Shown here: positions 16,992 through 25,380 of the stretch, in pieces
Numbering within the stretch: the stretch's first letter is position 1
Layout of the letters: each line of letters opens with the position of its first letter
Source: Georgenia sp. SYP-B2076
Lineage (GTDB): Bacteria > Actinomycetota > Actinomycetes > Actinomycetales > Actinomycetaceae
DNA: 64,000 nucleotides
Direction of reading: 5' to 3'
Assembly (NCBI RefSeq): GCF_003991205.1
Contig: NZ_RXOZ01000032.1
Location: 124,001 to 188,000, forward strand
Notes under the pieces: generated by a model
What the model was told of the DNA's origin: nothing
The model's database searches: none
What the model saw: only the letters and a program-made list of their open reading frames with translations
Program-made: the position numbers and the translations under genes

Positions 16992-17990
16992 TCAGCCCGC
17001 GAGCGCCGCGTCCGAGGAGAACACCAGGCCCAGGGAGATCTGGCCCGAGGTCAGCGCCTGCTTGGTCAGCGGGCCGCCGGCGTCGAGGGAGACGAACTCG
17101 GAGATGTCCAGGCCGTAGGTCTTCTCGAGACCCGGCTGGCAGAACGGCCGGTCGGGGCACTCGGCCGGCCCGCCGAGGACGAGGCCGCCGCAGGCCTTGG
17201 ACAGCTCGGAGAGGGTCTTCACGTCGTGCTGGTCCGCGAACGCGGTCGTGACGGCGTAGGCGTTCTGGTCGGCCGCGGGGGACGGCGTCCCGAAGGTGAG
17301 CCCGACCTTCTCGCCGAGCGTGGTGAGGTTCTTCGTGGTCTGGGCCAGGTCCGCGCTGGCCATCGGGGTCGCCTCGGCGGCGTCGGGGCCGTTGACCTTC
17401 TTGTTGAGGAACTCCGTCAGGGTGCCCACGTACTCCGGCACGACGGTCAGCTCGCCCGACTCGAGCGCCGGCTCGTAGGTCTCGCGGTTGCCGATGGTGC
17501 GCACCTCGCTGGTGTAGCCGGCCGCGTTCAGGGCCAGCGCGTAGAGCTCGGCCAGCGTGGCCGACTCCGAGAAGTTCCCGGCCCCGACGACGACTTGCCC
17601 GGTGCCGGAGGTGTCGGGGACCTTGATGCCCGCCTGGGCGTAGTAGTCGGCGGCGGCCTGCTTGGAGGTGTTCCGCTCGACGTCGACCTTCTTGTTGAGG
17701 TCGATGAGCGTCGGCGTGTCGAGCACGGCCGAGACCGCGTCGAGGGCTGCGATCATCGCCGGCTCGGCGGCCGCGGCGTTGACGGCAGGGACGATGTTGT
17801 CGGCCGTCTGCAGGTGCTTGTCGTCCTCCAGGACCACGAGCTGGTCACCCGCGACCGGCGAGCACGCGGCAGCGGCGGTCCCGGACGCGCTCGACGTCTG
17901 AGCACCGCCACCCGCGGAGCCCGGCGAACCACAGGCGGCGAGCGCCAGGACGGCGAGCCCGCTCAGGGCGGCGGTGAGCGTGCGGCGCAT
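16992..17990 (-). CDS. proX: Osmoprotectant/glycine-betaine ABC transporter binding lipoprotein, circularly permuted
   Basis: A 332-residue lipoprotein: signal peptide with lipobox LAAC (Cys20), Ser/Ala/Gly-rich linker, then a ProX/OpuBC-type fold in the wrong order. Residues ~49-123 (LVVLEDDKHLQTADNIVPAV...LNKKVD) match what is normally the C-terminal quarter of ProX. Residues ~130-330 (VVVGAGNFSES...GNRETYEPAL...VVPEYVGTL...GLVFSSDAAL) match its normal N-terminal three quarters. The canonical ends are joined by a short linker (~122-131), and the break falls between SSDAAL and LVVLEDD. Four extra Cys (43, 267, 278, 284) might form disulfides. AGGAGG at 17997-18002 fixes ATG 17990. Permeases lie upstream, beyond an inserted HNH gene. 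Confidence 0.9.
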   Translation of the reverse strand: MRRTLTAALSGLAVLALAACGSPGSAGGGAQTSSASGTAAAACSPVAGDQLVVLEDDKHLQTADNIVPAVNAAAAEPAMIAALDAVSAVLDTPTLIDLNKKVDVERNTSKQAAADYYAQAGIKVPDTSGTGQVVVGAGNFSESATLAELYALALNAAGYTSEVRTIGNRETYEPALESGELTVVPEYVGTLTEFLNKKVNGPDAAEATPMASADLAQTTKNLTTLGEKVGLTFGTPSPAADQNAYAVTTAFADQHDVKTLSELSKACGGLVLGGPAECPDRPFCQPGLEKTYGLDISEFVSLDAGGPLTKQALTSGQISLGLVFSSDAALAG

Positions 17991-18002
17991 GGTTGACCTC
18001 CT

Positions 18003-18304
18003 GTTGGCCCGGAGCACCCGGGGCGTTGTCGACGGCTCATTCGATCCTGCGACGCCGCCCCGCGCAAGCGGTCGGCGCGAGGAGCCGCGAAGTCGAGGTC
18101 TGATCGTGACGCGCGCGGCACCTGCCGTATCGCTGGGCGCGCACGCGCCGCTGACGACGATGCCGGCACGCGCTGCTGACGACGGGGCCGGCACGCGGGC
18201 GACGGCGCTGCACTCCCGGGCGAGCACAGTGAGCCGCTCGGCTCCGTCCCCAGGCCGTCGTGCCCGGCCACGCGGATGTCAGTGGTCGCACGTATGTTCG
18301 ACTT
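18003..18304. other. 302-bp divergent intergenic region
   Basis: This gap separates the binding-protein gene (minus) from the HNH gene (plus). It holds the Shine-Dalgarno site of the former at its left end and a LexA-type box at its right end (18286-18301). Between them I see no gene, strong hairpin or clear repeat; open frames through it lack homology. Confidence 0.6.
18286..18301. promoter_or_regulatory. Probable LexA (SOS) box
   Basis: The 16 bases TCGCAC-GTAT-GTTCGA differ at one position from the actinobacterial/mycobacterial SOS box TCGAAC-N4-GTTCGA. The box ends 3 nt before the ATG of the DUF222/HNH gene, so LexA bound here would block initiation. LexA sites ahead of 13E12-family genes are known in mycobacteria. 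This predicts DNA-damage induction. Confidence 0.75.
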
Positions 18305-19885
18305 ATGGCCGAGACGACGGTAGACCAGCAGCCCGCGGGGGACGCACCCGGATGCATCCCGTGTCTCCTCGGCCGGTGTGAGGCGCATGGGGCCGGCTTA
18401 CCCGCGGGCACGGGTCGGTCCGGACGGCCCCTCGGGCTGACCCTGCGGGAGCTTGCGCCCGGCGCGGACCTTGCCGCCCTGCTCGAGCTGATCGACATCT
18501 CGGAGGTTGACGACTACACCGCCGTCGAGGTCGTCGCAGCCCACAAGCGACAGGAGGCCCGCTCGGCCGCCCTCGCCGCAGCCGCTGCGGCGCAGGTCGC
18601 CACGCGTGAGTCGATGAACCCGGCTCGGCTCCTGCCCTCCGGCGAACGCAAGGAGCTCAACGTCGCCGCCGAGGAGCTCGCCATGCGCCTCGGCATGACC
18701 CGCGCCGAGGCGAACCGCACCATCGACGTCGGTGAGGCGTTCACGGGCGTGTTCGCCCCAACCGGGGAGGCGCTCGAACGCGGCGAGATCGACCTGCGCA
18801 AGGCCACCACCATCGTGACGACCCTGTGGGTGCACCCCGGCGCCGTCGCCTGGTTCGTCCAGGACGAGGTCCTTCCTCACGCGGGGACCCGCACCCACCC
18901 TCAGCTCGTGCGGGACCTCAACCGGGCGCTGATCGCCGTCGATCCCGACGACGCCCACCACCGCCATGTTGCAGCCACGCGCCGCCGTCAGGCTGAGCGC
19001 ATGCGTCCCCTGCCGGACGGGATGGCGAGCAAGCGCCTGTACGGACCGGCGGAGCAGCTCGTCGCCCTCGACCTGGTCGCCGAGGGCCAGGCCCAGGCCG
19101 CGAAGAACGACGGCGACTCGCGAACCCTGGACCAGCTCCGCTTCGATGCGCTCATCGAGCTGGCCACGCAGGCCCTGGCCACCGGCTGGATCGGACCGGC
19201 CCCCGATGCCCACGTCGACCCGAGCGCCCCTCCCCCTGCCCGGGTCGACCCGGCCCCTGGTTCCACAGCGCGCGACGAACCGCCGGTACGCGCCCGTCCG
19301 CCGCTTCGCCTGTCCCCCGACCACATCCAGATCCGCCTCAGCGTCCCGCTCTCCGTCGCACTTCCCCCGGCTGACCGGCCCGAACCCGCCCCCGGCGAGG
19401 ACCCGGCCGCCACCATCGGGGACACACCCACCGCCGAGGTGGCCGAGCTCGACAGGTACGGACCGGTGGTCCCCTCGGTCGCGCGCGCCTTCGCCGCCGG
19501 GGGGACGTGGCGGCGCATCGTCACAGACCCGCTCTCCGGAGCGGTCCTCGACGTCGGACGCACCAGGTACCGACCACCCGCCGACCTGGTGCGACACGTG
19601 CGCGCCCGCGACAAGACCTGCGTCCTACCCATCTGCTCCGTCCCCGCCGACCACGCCGAGCTCGACCACACCATCCCCGCGTCCCAGGGCGGGACGACCG
19701 CCGACCACAACCTCGGCCCGCTGTGCAAGCGCGACCATCAGGTCAAGTCGTTCGGCGCCTTCACCCTCGAGCAGCCCACGCCCGGCACGTTCGTCTGGAC
19801 CACCCCCAGCGGACACCGGTACCGGCAGAACCCCGACGGCACGGTCACGCCGCTGGAACCGCGGGAGGAACCGCCGCCCTTCTGA
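18305..19885 (+). CDS. DUF222 / HNH endonuclease domain protein (13E12 repeat family)
   Basis: A 526-residue protein. The DUF222 helical domain spans ~40-330 and has the family blocks ARLLPSGERKELNVAAEELAMRLG and ARTLPHAG-like sequence. A Pro-rich variable linker is followed by a C-terminal HNH nuclease core at ~430-490: CVLPICSVPADHAELDHTIPASQGGTT, then NLGPLCKRDHQVK, with the Cys pairs and His residues for Zn and metal binding. These genes occur in many copies in actinobacterial genomes and behave like selfish or homing-type elements. ATG 18305 abuts a LexA-like box, so leaderless or near-leaderless SOS-controlled expression is likely. It sits in reverse orientation inside a betaine transporter locus. 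Confidence 0.93.
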   Translation: MAETTVDQQPAGDAPGCIPCLLGRCEAHGAGLPAGTGRSGRPLGLTLRELAPGADLAALLELIDISEVDDYTAVEVVAAHKRQEARSAALAAAAAAQVATRESMNPARLLPSGERKELNVAAEELAMRLGMTRAEANRTIDVGEAFTGVFAPTGEALERGEIDLRKATTIVTTLWVHPGAVAWFVQDEVLPHAGTRTHPQLVRDLNRALIAVDPDDAHHRHVAATRRRQAERMRPLPDGMASKRLYGPAEQLVALDLVAEGQAQAAKNDGDSRTLDQLRFDALIELATQALATGWIGPAPDAHVDPSAPPPARVDPAPGSTARDEPPVRARPPLRLSPDHIQIRLSVPLSVALPPADRPEPAPGEDPAATIGDTPTAEVAELDRYGPVVPSVARAFAAGGTWRRIVTDPLSGAVLDVGRTRYRPPADLVRHVRARDKTCVLPICSVPADHAELDHTIPASQGGTTADHNLGPLCKRDHQVKSFGAFTLEQPTPGTFVWTTPSGHRYRQNPDGTVTPLEPREEPPPF

Positions 19886-19946
19886 ACGTGGGCGCGTGCG
19901 GTGAGACCTCCCGGAGCGTGCAGTGACGCCTCCCCGAAGCGCGTGG

Positions 19947-20669
19947 TCAGGCCTCTGCCGCCACCGGTGCCGCGCCGCGGCCCCGGCGCCCGGCCCGGGA
20001 ACGCATCCCCGCCCGCAGCGAGGCCGGGGTGAGGAGCCGCTGCAGCAGGGCGAGCGTCCCCTCGATGCCCAGGCAGACCACCACGACGATGAAGGCACCT
20101 GCCAGGGCCTGGCCGAACCGCTGCGTGAAGATGCCGTTGGAGATGATCAGGCCGAGGCCGCCGCCGCCCACGAGGGAGGCGAGCGAGACGGTGGCGACCA
20201 CCTGGACCGCGGCGGTGCGCAGCCCCGCCGCGATGAGCGGCAGGGCGAGGGGCAGCTCGACCGAGACGAGCAGGCGCGTCGCGGACATGCCCATGCCCAG
20301 CCCGGCGTCGCGGGCGTCCGGGTCCACCTCCCGCAGGCCCGTGTAGGTGTTGGAGAGGATCGGCGGCACGGCGAAGATCGCCACCGCGAGGATGGTGGGC
20401 AGCTGCCCCAGCCCCAGCGCGGCCGTGAAGATGTAGAGCAGCGCGAGGGTGGGCAGCGCCCGGGTGAGGTTCGCGGTCCCGACGACGATGGTGCCGCTGC
20501 GGCCGGTGTGACCGAGCCACAGCCCGAGGGGCAGGGCGATGACGGCGCCGATGAGCACGGCGACGAGGGTCATCCACAGGTGGTCGCCGAGCAGGTCGAG
20601 GATCCCGCCCGGCCGGGTCCAGCTCAGCGGGTCGTTGAGGTAGCGGACGGCGTCACCGATGACGGTCAC
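19947..20669 (-). CDS. Betaine/osmoprotectant ABC transporter permease (second)
   Basis: A 240-residue inner-membrane permease of the OpuCD/ProW type with about six membrane helices. The ABC-permease EAA-like loop is TYTGLREVDPDARDAGLGMG followed by LPLALPLIAAGLR. A GGGGLGLII element near residue 165 matches the quaternary-ammonium importer family. GTG 20669 overlaps the TGA of the upstream permease by 4 nt, so both are translationally coupled and probably form a heterodimeric channel. An Arg/Gly/Ala-rich tail of ~25 residues ends the protein. The binding-protein gene would be expected next, but an inverted HNH gene intervenes. Confidence 0.9.
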   Translation of the reverse strand: MTVIGDAVRYLNDPLSWTRPGGILDLLGDHLWMTLVAVLIGAVIALPLGLWLGHTGRSGTIVVGTANLTRALPTLALLYIFTAALGLGQLPTILAVAIFAVPPILSNTYTGLREVDPDARDAGLGMGMSATRLLVSVELPLALPLIAAGLRTAAVQVVATVSLASLVGGGGLGLIISNGIFTQRFGQALAGAFIVVVVCLGIEGTLALLQRLLTPASLRAGMRSRAGRRGRGAAPVAAEA

Positions 20670-21334
20670 GAGACCCTCCGGCGCACCCAGGGCGTCAGCA
20701 TGCGCCCGACGGCGATGAGGAGCACGTCCGCGGCGAGCGCGATGATGAGGCAGAGCACGGTGGCCGTGAGGATCTCCGCGCGGTAGTTGGAGGTGAAGCC
20801 CCGGAACATCAGCTGACCGAGCCCGCCGTAGCCCACGACGACACCGACGGTCACGAGCGCCACCGTCGTCACCGTGGCCAGCCGCACGCCGGTGATGATC
20901 GCCGGCAGGGCGAGGGGCAGCTCGACGGTCATGAGCTGGCGGCGCGGAGAGTACCCCATGCCGCGCGCGGCGTCGAGGACCTCACCGGGGACCCCCTGCA
21001 GCCCGACCAGGATGTTGCGGACCAGCACCAGCATCGCGTAGGCCACCAGCCCGATGAGCACGGTGGTGCGGCCGATGCCGGTGAACGGCACGAGGAGGCC
21101 GAACAGCGCGAGGGAGGGGATCGTGTAGAGCACGGCGGAGGTGCCAAGGATGGCGCCGGCGAACGCTGGGCGCGTGCGCGCGAGGAGCCCGAGGGGCAGG
21201 GCGACGACCAGCGCGATCAGCATGGCCTGGACGGTGAGGCTGACGTGCTGGCCGGTGTACGCGACGATGTCGGACCAGTTGTTCTCCAGGTACCGCCAGG
21301 AGAACCACGGGTTGGCCGCGGCGGCGGTGGACAT
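20666..21334 (-). CDS. Betaine/osmoprotectant ABC transporter permease (first)
   Basis: A 222-residue permease of the OpuCB type with about six membrane segments. It has LPLGLLARTRPAFAGAILG, the PSLALFGLLVPFTGIG element typical of this subfamily, an EAA-type loop (GVPGEVLDAARGMGYS...LPLALPAIITGVR) and VGYGGLGQLMFRG. It pairs with the downstream permease, which it overlaps by 4 nt. ATG 21334 is preferred; GTG 21343 would add three residues. The gene runs divergently from the cognate ATPase gene with 55 bp between, which must hold both promoters. Confidence 0.9.
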   Translation of the reverse strand: MSTAAAANPWFSWRYLENNWSDIVAYTGQHVSLTVQAMLIALVVALPLGLLARTRPAFAGAILGTSAVLYTIPSLALFGLLVPFTGIGRTTVLIGLVAYAMLVLVRNILVGLQGVPGEVLDAARGMGYSPRRQLMTVELPLALPAIITGVRLATVTTVALVTVGVVVGYGGLGQLMFRGFTSNYRAEILTATVLCLIIALAADVLLIAVGRMLTPWVRRRVS

Positions 21335-21389
21335 GGGGCGCACACGGTGACGCTACCTGTGCGAGCGCCCGCGCCGGTAGCGTCGGGGG

Positions 21390-22436
21390 ATGCCGTCACC
21401 CCACCGTCCCCCGCTCATCCGGTTCGAGGATGTGGCGAAGACCTATGCCGACGGCACCGTGGCCGTCGGCGGCCTGGACCTGGACGTGCAGGCGGACGAG
21501 CTGCTGACGCTCGTCGGTCCGTCGGGTTCGGGGAAGTCGACCCTGCTGCGTATGGTCAACCGGCTCGTGGAGCCCACCTCGGGCCGGGTGCTCCTCGACG
21601 GCGCCGACGTGGCGGACCAGGACCCGGTGCAGCTGCGCCGCGGCATCGGGTACGTCATCCAGAACGTCGGGCTGTTCCCTCACCGTACGGTCGCCCAGAA
21701 CATCGCGACCGTGCCCCGGCTGTTGGGGTGGGACCGGCGGCGCACCGCCGACCGGGTGGCCGAGCTCCTCACGCTCGTCGGCCTGGACCCGGCGGTGCAT
21801 GGGCCGCGCTACCCCCACGAGCTCTCCGGCGGGCAGCGTCAGCGCGTCGGGGTCGCCCGGGCGTTGGCCACCGACCCCAAGGTGATGCTCATGGACGAGC
21901 CCTTCGGGGCCGTCGACCCGGAGGGCCGCCGGAGCCTGCAGACCCAGTTCCGCCGGATCCACGAGGATCTGGGGACCACGGTCCTCCTCGTCACCCACGA
22001 CATCGACGAGGCGGTACTGCTCGGTGACCGGGTCGCCGTCTTCAGCCAGGGCGGTCGCCTGGAGCAGCTCGACCCGCCGGCGACCGTGCTGGCCCAGCCC
22101 GCGACGGCGTTCGTCGAGGGGTTCATCGGGGACGCGCGGGCCGTGCGGATGCTCAGCCTCGCCACGCTGGACGCTGCCGACGTCGAGGCGGCGGCCGACG
22201 GTCCCGCACCGGTCGACGTGGGCGACACGGCCACCGGCCGGGCGTCCGGCGACGCCGTCCGGACCGTCCAGCTCGGCGACAGCCTGGAGGCGGCGTTCTC
22301 GGCGCTGGCGGCCAGCCCCGACGGCGTCGTCCCGGTCGTCGACGGCGCCGGGGAGCGCGCCGGTGTGCTCACCCTGACGGGCCTCCATGCCGCGCTGCGC
22401 CGCTCCGCCGCCGGCGCGGCGGCGGGCACCAGGTAA
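21390..22436 (+). CDS. Betaine/osmoprotectant ABC transporter ATP-binding protein
   Basis: A 348-residue ATPase. The Walker A GPSGSGKST is near residue 45, the Q-loop is VIQNVGLFPHRTV, the signature LSGGQRQR is near 150, and the Walker B VMLMDEPFGAVD is followed by an H-loop in LLVTHDIDEAV. These are the OpuCA/ProV-type features. After ~residue 240 there is a poorly conserved segment and then one weak CBS-like unit (AAFSALAASPDGVVPVVDGAGERAGVLTL), which in OpuCA homologues senses ionic strength. It is transcribed away from the two permeases, so the transporter is encoded by divergent units. Confidence 0.92.
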   Translation: MPSPHRPPLIRFEDVAKTYADGTVAVGGLDLDVQADELLTLVGPSGSGKSTLLRMVNRLVEPTSGRVLLDGADVADQDPVQLRRGIGYVIQNVGLFPHRTVAQNIATVPRLLGWDRRRTADRVAELLTLVGLDPAVHGPRYPHELSGGQRQRVGVARALATDPKVMLMDEPFGAVDPEGRRSLQTQFRRIHEDLGTTVLLVTHDIDEAVLLGDRVAVFSQGGRLEQLDPPATVLAQPATAFVEGFIGDARAVRMLSLATLDAADVEAAADGPAPVDVGDTATGRASGDAVRTVQLGDSLEAAFSALAASPDGVVPVVDGAGERAGVLTLTGLHAALRRSAAGAAAGTR

Positions 22437-22553
22437 CCGCCCCGGGCGGACGCGCGCCGGCAGCCCGGTAGCCCAGTGGCTCCGCCGCCCGATGGCCCGG
22501 TGGCCGCGGTGGCCCCGCCGCCCGGCGGCTCGACCGCGCTGTTGCCCGGCGAG

Positions 22554-22593
22554 CTGCCGCGTGCCGGCCCCCGAGGGGACCGGCACGCGGCAG
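22554..22593. terminator. Hairpin terminator between convergent genes
   Basis: A perfect 14-bp stem (22554-22567 with 22580-22593) carries a further CCCC/GGGG pairing in its loop. It sits between the end of the betaine ATPase gene and the end of metQ, and should serve both strands. Confidence 0.8.
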
Positions 22594-22622
22594 TTCGGTG
22601 GCGCGCAGGGAACGCGCGGAAA

Positions 22623-23447
22623 CTACTCGGCGGGGACGATCACGCCGTTGTACTCCTCCTGGAGCCAGGTCTTCATCTCGTCGGAGGTCAGGAGCTCGAA
22701 GAGCTTCGCGATGCGGGGGTCGTCCGCGAGCTCGGGCGTGGTGGCCAGCACGTTGAAGTAGTTGCTGTCCGTGCCCTCGACGACGAGCTGCTGGTCGGTG
22801 GTCAGGCCTGCCGGCAGGGCGAAGGCCGCGGTGACGATCGCGGCGTCCTGGTCGTTCACGGCCTGGGGCAGGGTGGCGTTCTCGAGCTCGGTGAACTCGA
22901 TGTTCTGCGGGTTGGCCGTGATGTCCGCGATGGTGATCGGGTTCTCCGTGACCTCGATGAGGCCGTGCTCGGCGAGGAGCTTGAGCGCGCGGCCCTCGTT
23001 CGTCGGGTCGTTGGGGATCGCGACGGTGGCGCCGTCGGGCAGGTCCTCGACCGCGTCGTAGTCGTTGGAGTACAGGGCCATCGGGGGCAGGTACACCTTG
23101 CCGACGCTGACCAGGTCCTCGCCGTTGGCCTCGTTGAACGTCTTGAGGAAGGTCTCGTTCTGGAAGAGGTTGGCGTCCACGTCACCGTCGACGAGACCGA
23201 CGTTCGGCGTGTTGTAGTCGCTGAACTCCTGGTATTCGACGGTCAGCCCGGCGTCCGGGGCGAGGTCCTCGGCGACGTACTTGAGCATGTCGCCCGCCGG
23301 CACGGCCAGGGCGCCGACCGTGATCGTGCCCAGGCTGCCGTCGGTGGGGGCGGCGTCGGTGCCCGCGGCCGAGCCGCAGGCGCTCAGGCCCAGTGCGAGG
23401 GAGGCGGCGAGGGAGACGCCGGCGAGAGTCTTGCGGGAGGAGGTCAT
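22623..23447 (-). CDS. metQ: Methionine ABC transporter substrate-binding lipoprotein
   Basis: A 274-residue NlpA/MetQ-family lipoprotein. The signal peptide ends in lipobox LSAC (Cys24). The mature domain shows VPAGDMLKYVAEDLAPDAGLTVEYQEFSDY, DANLFQNETFLKTFN, GATVAIPNDPTNEGRALKLL and AAIVTAAFALPAGL, the blocks that form the D/L-methionine pocket. It is the third gene of the metN-metI-metQ unit on the minus strand, 68 nt after metI. It should deliver methionine to MetNI in the membrane. A strong inverted-repeat terminator follows the stop. Confidence 0.93.
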   Translation of the reverse strand: MTSSRKTLAGVSLAASLALGLSACGSAAGTDAAPTDGSLGTITVGALAVPAGDMLKYVAEDLAPDAGLTVEYQEFSDYNTPNVGLVDGDVDANLFQNETFLKTFNEANGEDLVSVGKVYLPPMALYSNDYDAVEDLPDGATVAIPNDPTNEGRALKLLAEHGLIEVTENPITIADITANPQNIEFTELENATLPQAVNDQDAAIVTAAFALPAGLTTDQQLVVEGTDSNYFNVLATTPELADDPRIAKLFELLTSDEMKTWLQEEYNGVIVPAE

Positions 23448-23515
23448 GACTGTCCTTCGGTGGGGAGGGCGGAGGCGCCCTGCGGTGGCGGTGGTGCCGG
23501 GACGGGCCGGCAGGT

Positions 23516-24217
23516 CTAGCGGTGCGAGAGCCGGCGCGCGACGCGGTTGCCGAGGCTCTGCAGGATCTGGACGACGATCACCAGGATCGCGACGACCACG
23601 AGCATGTACTCAAGGCTGTAGCGCTGGAACCCGTAGCGGTACGCCACGTCGCCGAGGCCACCTCCGCCAACCGTCCCGACCATCGCGGAGTATGCGATGA
23701 GGGAGACGACGGTGGTCGAAAGGCCCAGCATCAGGGCGGGCACGGACTCGGCGATGAGCACCTTCGTCAGGATCGTCCAGCGGCTGGCGCCGAGAGACTC
23801 GGCCGCCTCGACGACGCCGGCGGGCACCTCGCGGATCGCGATCTCCACGAGCCGGGCGAAGAAGGGGATTCCCGCCACCGAGAGGGGCACGATCGCCGCG
23901 GTCGGCCCGATGAAGCTGCCGACGAGGAACCGGGTCACCGGGATGAGCAGGATCATCAGGATGATGAAGGGGACCGAGCGTCCCAGGTTGGTGATGAGCT
24001 CGAGCACCCGGTTGATCACGACGCCCAGACGCCGCGACCGGAACGGCTTGGCGAGCAGCCCGCCGGGCTCCGTGGTCACCAGCAGGACGCCGACGGCCAG
24101 CCCGACCACGACCGTGATGAGCAGCGCCATAAGCACCATGTAGAACGTCTGCCCCGTCGCCTTGAGGACGACGTCGGCCATGTCGGACCAGAACTCCGGG
24201 TCGTTGCGGTCGATCAC
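23516..24217 (-). CDS. metI: Methionine ABC transporter permease
   Basis: A 233-residue permease with five to six membrane helices. MetI-type motifs are present: [22 protein letters not shown], the coupling loop [31 protein letters not shown], and [21 protein letters not shown] 24217 overlaps the metN stop codon by 4 nt, so it is translationally coupled and made in step with the ATPase. Together with MetN and MetQ it forms a complete high-affinity methionine importer. Confidence 0.93.
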   Translation of the reverse strand: MIDRNDPEFWSDMADVVLKATGQTFYMVLMALLITVVVGLAVGVLLVTTEPGGLLAKPFRSRRLGVVINRVLELITNLGRSVPFIILMILLIPVTRFLVGSFIGPTAAIVPLSVAGIPFFARLVEIAIREVPAGVVEAAESLGASRWTILTKVLIAESVPALMLGLSTTVVSLIAYSAMVGTVGGGGLGDVAYRYGFQRYSLEYMLVVVAILVIVVQILQSLGNRVARRLSHR

Positions 24218-25200
24218 CGGACCACCTCCACGAAGAGTCCCTGGCCGCGCAGGTCGTCGACGGCGGCGCGCACCTTCTCCGCGCCCCCCGGGATCTCCAG
24301 CCGGGTCCGGCCCGACTGGGCGCCGTCGTGCAGGGTCTCGATCGCGGCGCCGAGGATGGCGACGTCGAGCCCGTGCGCGCGCGCCAGCTGCGCGATCACC
24401 GGCCGGCCGGCCGTGGCCTTGGTGAAGGTGATGTCGACGATGGTCGTGCCACGCTCGGGCGGGAGCGCGCCGAGCTGGAAGAGGGAGGCGGCGAGCAGCG
24501 AGCCGTTGGTGGTCAGCAGGTCGTCGACGGGCCCCTGCTCCAGGATCCGGCCGCCGGCCATGACCGCGGCGGAGTCGCAGACGCGCTTGATCACGTCCAT
24601 CTCGTGGGTGATCAGCAGGACGGTCAGGCCGAGCTCGCGGCTGAGCCTCTTGATGAGGTCCAGCACCGAGCGCGTGGTCTCGGGGTCGAGCGCGGAGGTC
24701 GCCTCGTCGCTGAGCAGCACGCTGGGGTTGGTGGCCAGCGCCCGGGCGATGCCTACCCGCTGCTTCTGGCCGCCCGAGAGCTGCGCGGGGTATGCCGTGC
24801 GCTTCTGGGTCAGCCCCACGAGCTCGAGGATCTCGCCGGAGCGGGCGCGGCGCGCGGCGCGATCCATCCCGGTGATCTCGAGTGCGAGCTCGACGTTGCC
24901 CTGCACGGTGCGGCTCGCGAGCAGGTTGAAGTGCTGGAAGATCATGCCGCACCGGCGGCGGGCCAGGCGCAGATCCTTGCCGTCGAGGGCGGAGATTTCC
25001 GCGCCGTCGACCGTCACCGTGCCGGTGTCCGGCCGCTCGAGGGCGTTGACGGTGCGGATGAGGGTGCTCTTGCCGGCGCCGCTCTGACCGACGATGCCGA
25101 AGATCTCGCCCTTGTCCACGTGGAGGCTGACGCCGTCGAGCGCGCGCACGTCGCCGTCCGCGGTGCGGAAGGTCTTCGACACGTCGACGACCGAGATCAT
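24214..25200 (-). CDS. metN: Methionine ABC transporter ATP-binding protein
   Basis: A 328-residue ATPase. The Walker [10 protein letters not shown] is near residue 40, the Q-loop MIFQHFNLL follows, the signature LSGGQKQR is near 140, and the Walker [13 protein letters not shown] precedes an ITHEMDVI H-loop. Residues ~250-328 form the NIL/ACT-like regulatory domain ([20 protein letters not shown]...EVVR) by which cytoplasmic methionine inhibits transport. AGGAGG lies just upstream of ATG 25200; a TTG one codon earlier is not needed. It is first in metN-metI-metQ. The 180-bp leader has a hairpin but no recognisable SAM-riboswitch core. Confidence 0.94.
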   Translation of the reverse strand: MISVVDVSKTFRTADGDVRALDGVSLHVDKGEIFGIVGQSGAGKSTLIRTVNALERPDTGTVTVDGAEISALDGKDLRLARRRCGMIFQHFNLLASRTVQGNVELALEITGMDRAARRARSGEILELVGLTQKRTAYPAQLSGGQKQRVGIARALATNPSVLLSDEATSALDPETTRSVLDLIKRLSRELGLTVLLITHEMDVIKRVCDSAAVMAGGRILEQGPVDDLLTTNGSLLAASLFQLGALPPERGTTIVDITFTKATAGRPVIAQLARAHGLDVAILGAAIETLHDGAQSGRTRLEIPGGAEKVRAAVDDLRGQGLFVEVVR

Positions 25201-25276
25201 CAACCCTCCTCATGGGTCACGGGCCAGGCGGCTGCCATCGGCCCCCTCCAATGTGGTCGGGCGACCCCAAGGGTGT

Positions 25277-25312
25277 CCAACCAGCGGACGCTTCGTCTCG
25301 CCTGGTGGTTGG
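25277..25312 (-). promoter_or_regulatory. Stem-loop in the metN leader
   Basis: The arms 25277-25290 and 25299-25312 can form a 14-position stem with two mismatches and one G-U pair around an 8-nt loop, 76 nt upstream of the metN start and 68 nt after the aminotransferase stop. It could be a terminator for the upstream gene or a control element for metNIQ. No SAM-I, SAM-II or SAM-IV core is apparent. Confidence 0.4.
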
Positions 25313-25380
25313 GTGATTCCGGACACGTCGACATCGGGTTGGCGCCTCGGGCGCTGCGGCGCCTCGGCACCCCGAGCCGG

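Noticed and set aside
25201-25380. SAM riboswitch before metNIQ
   Set aside because: The leader lacks the conserved SAM-I/SAM-IV core sequences; only a simple stem-loop is visible.
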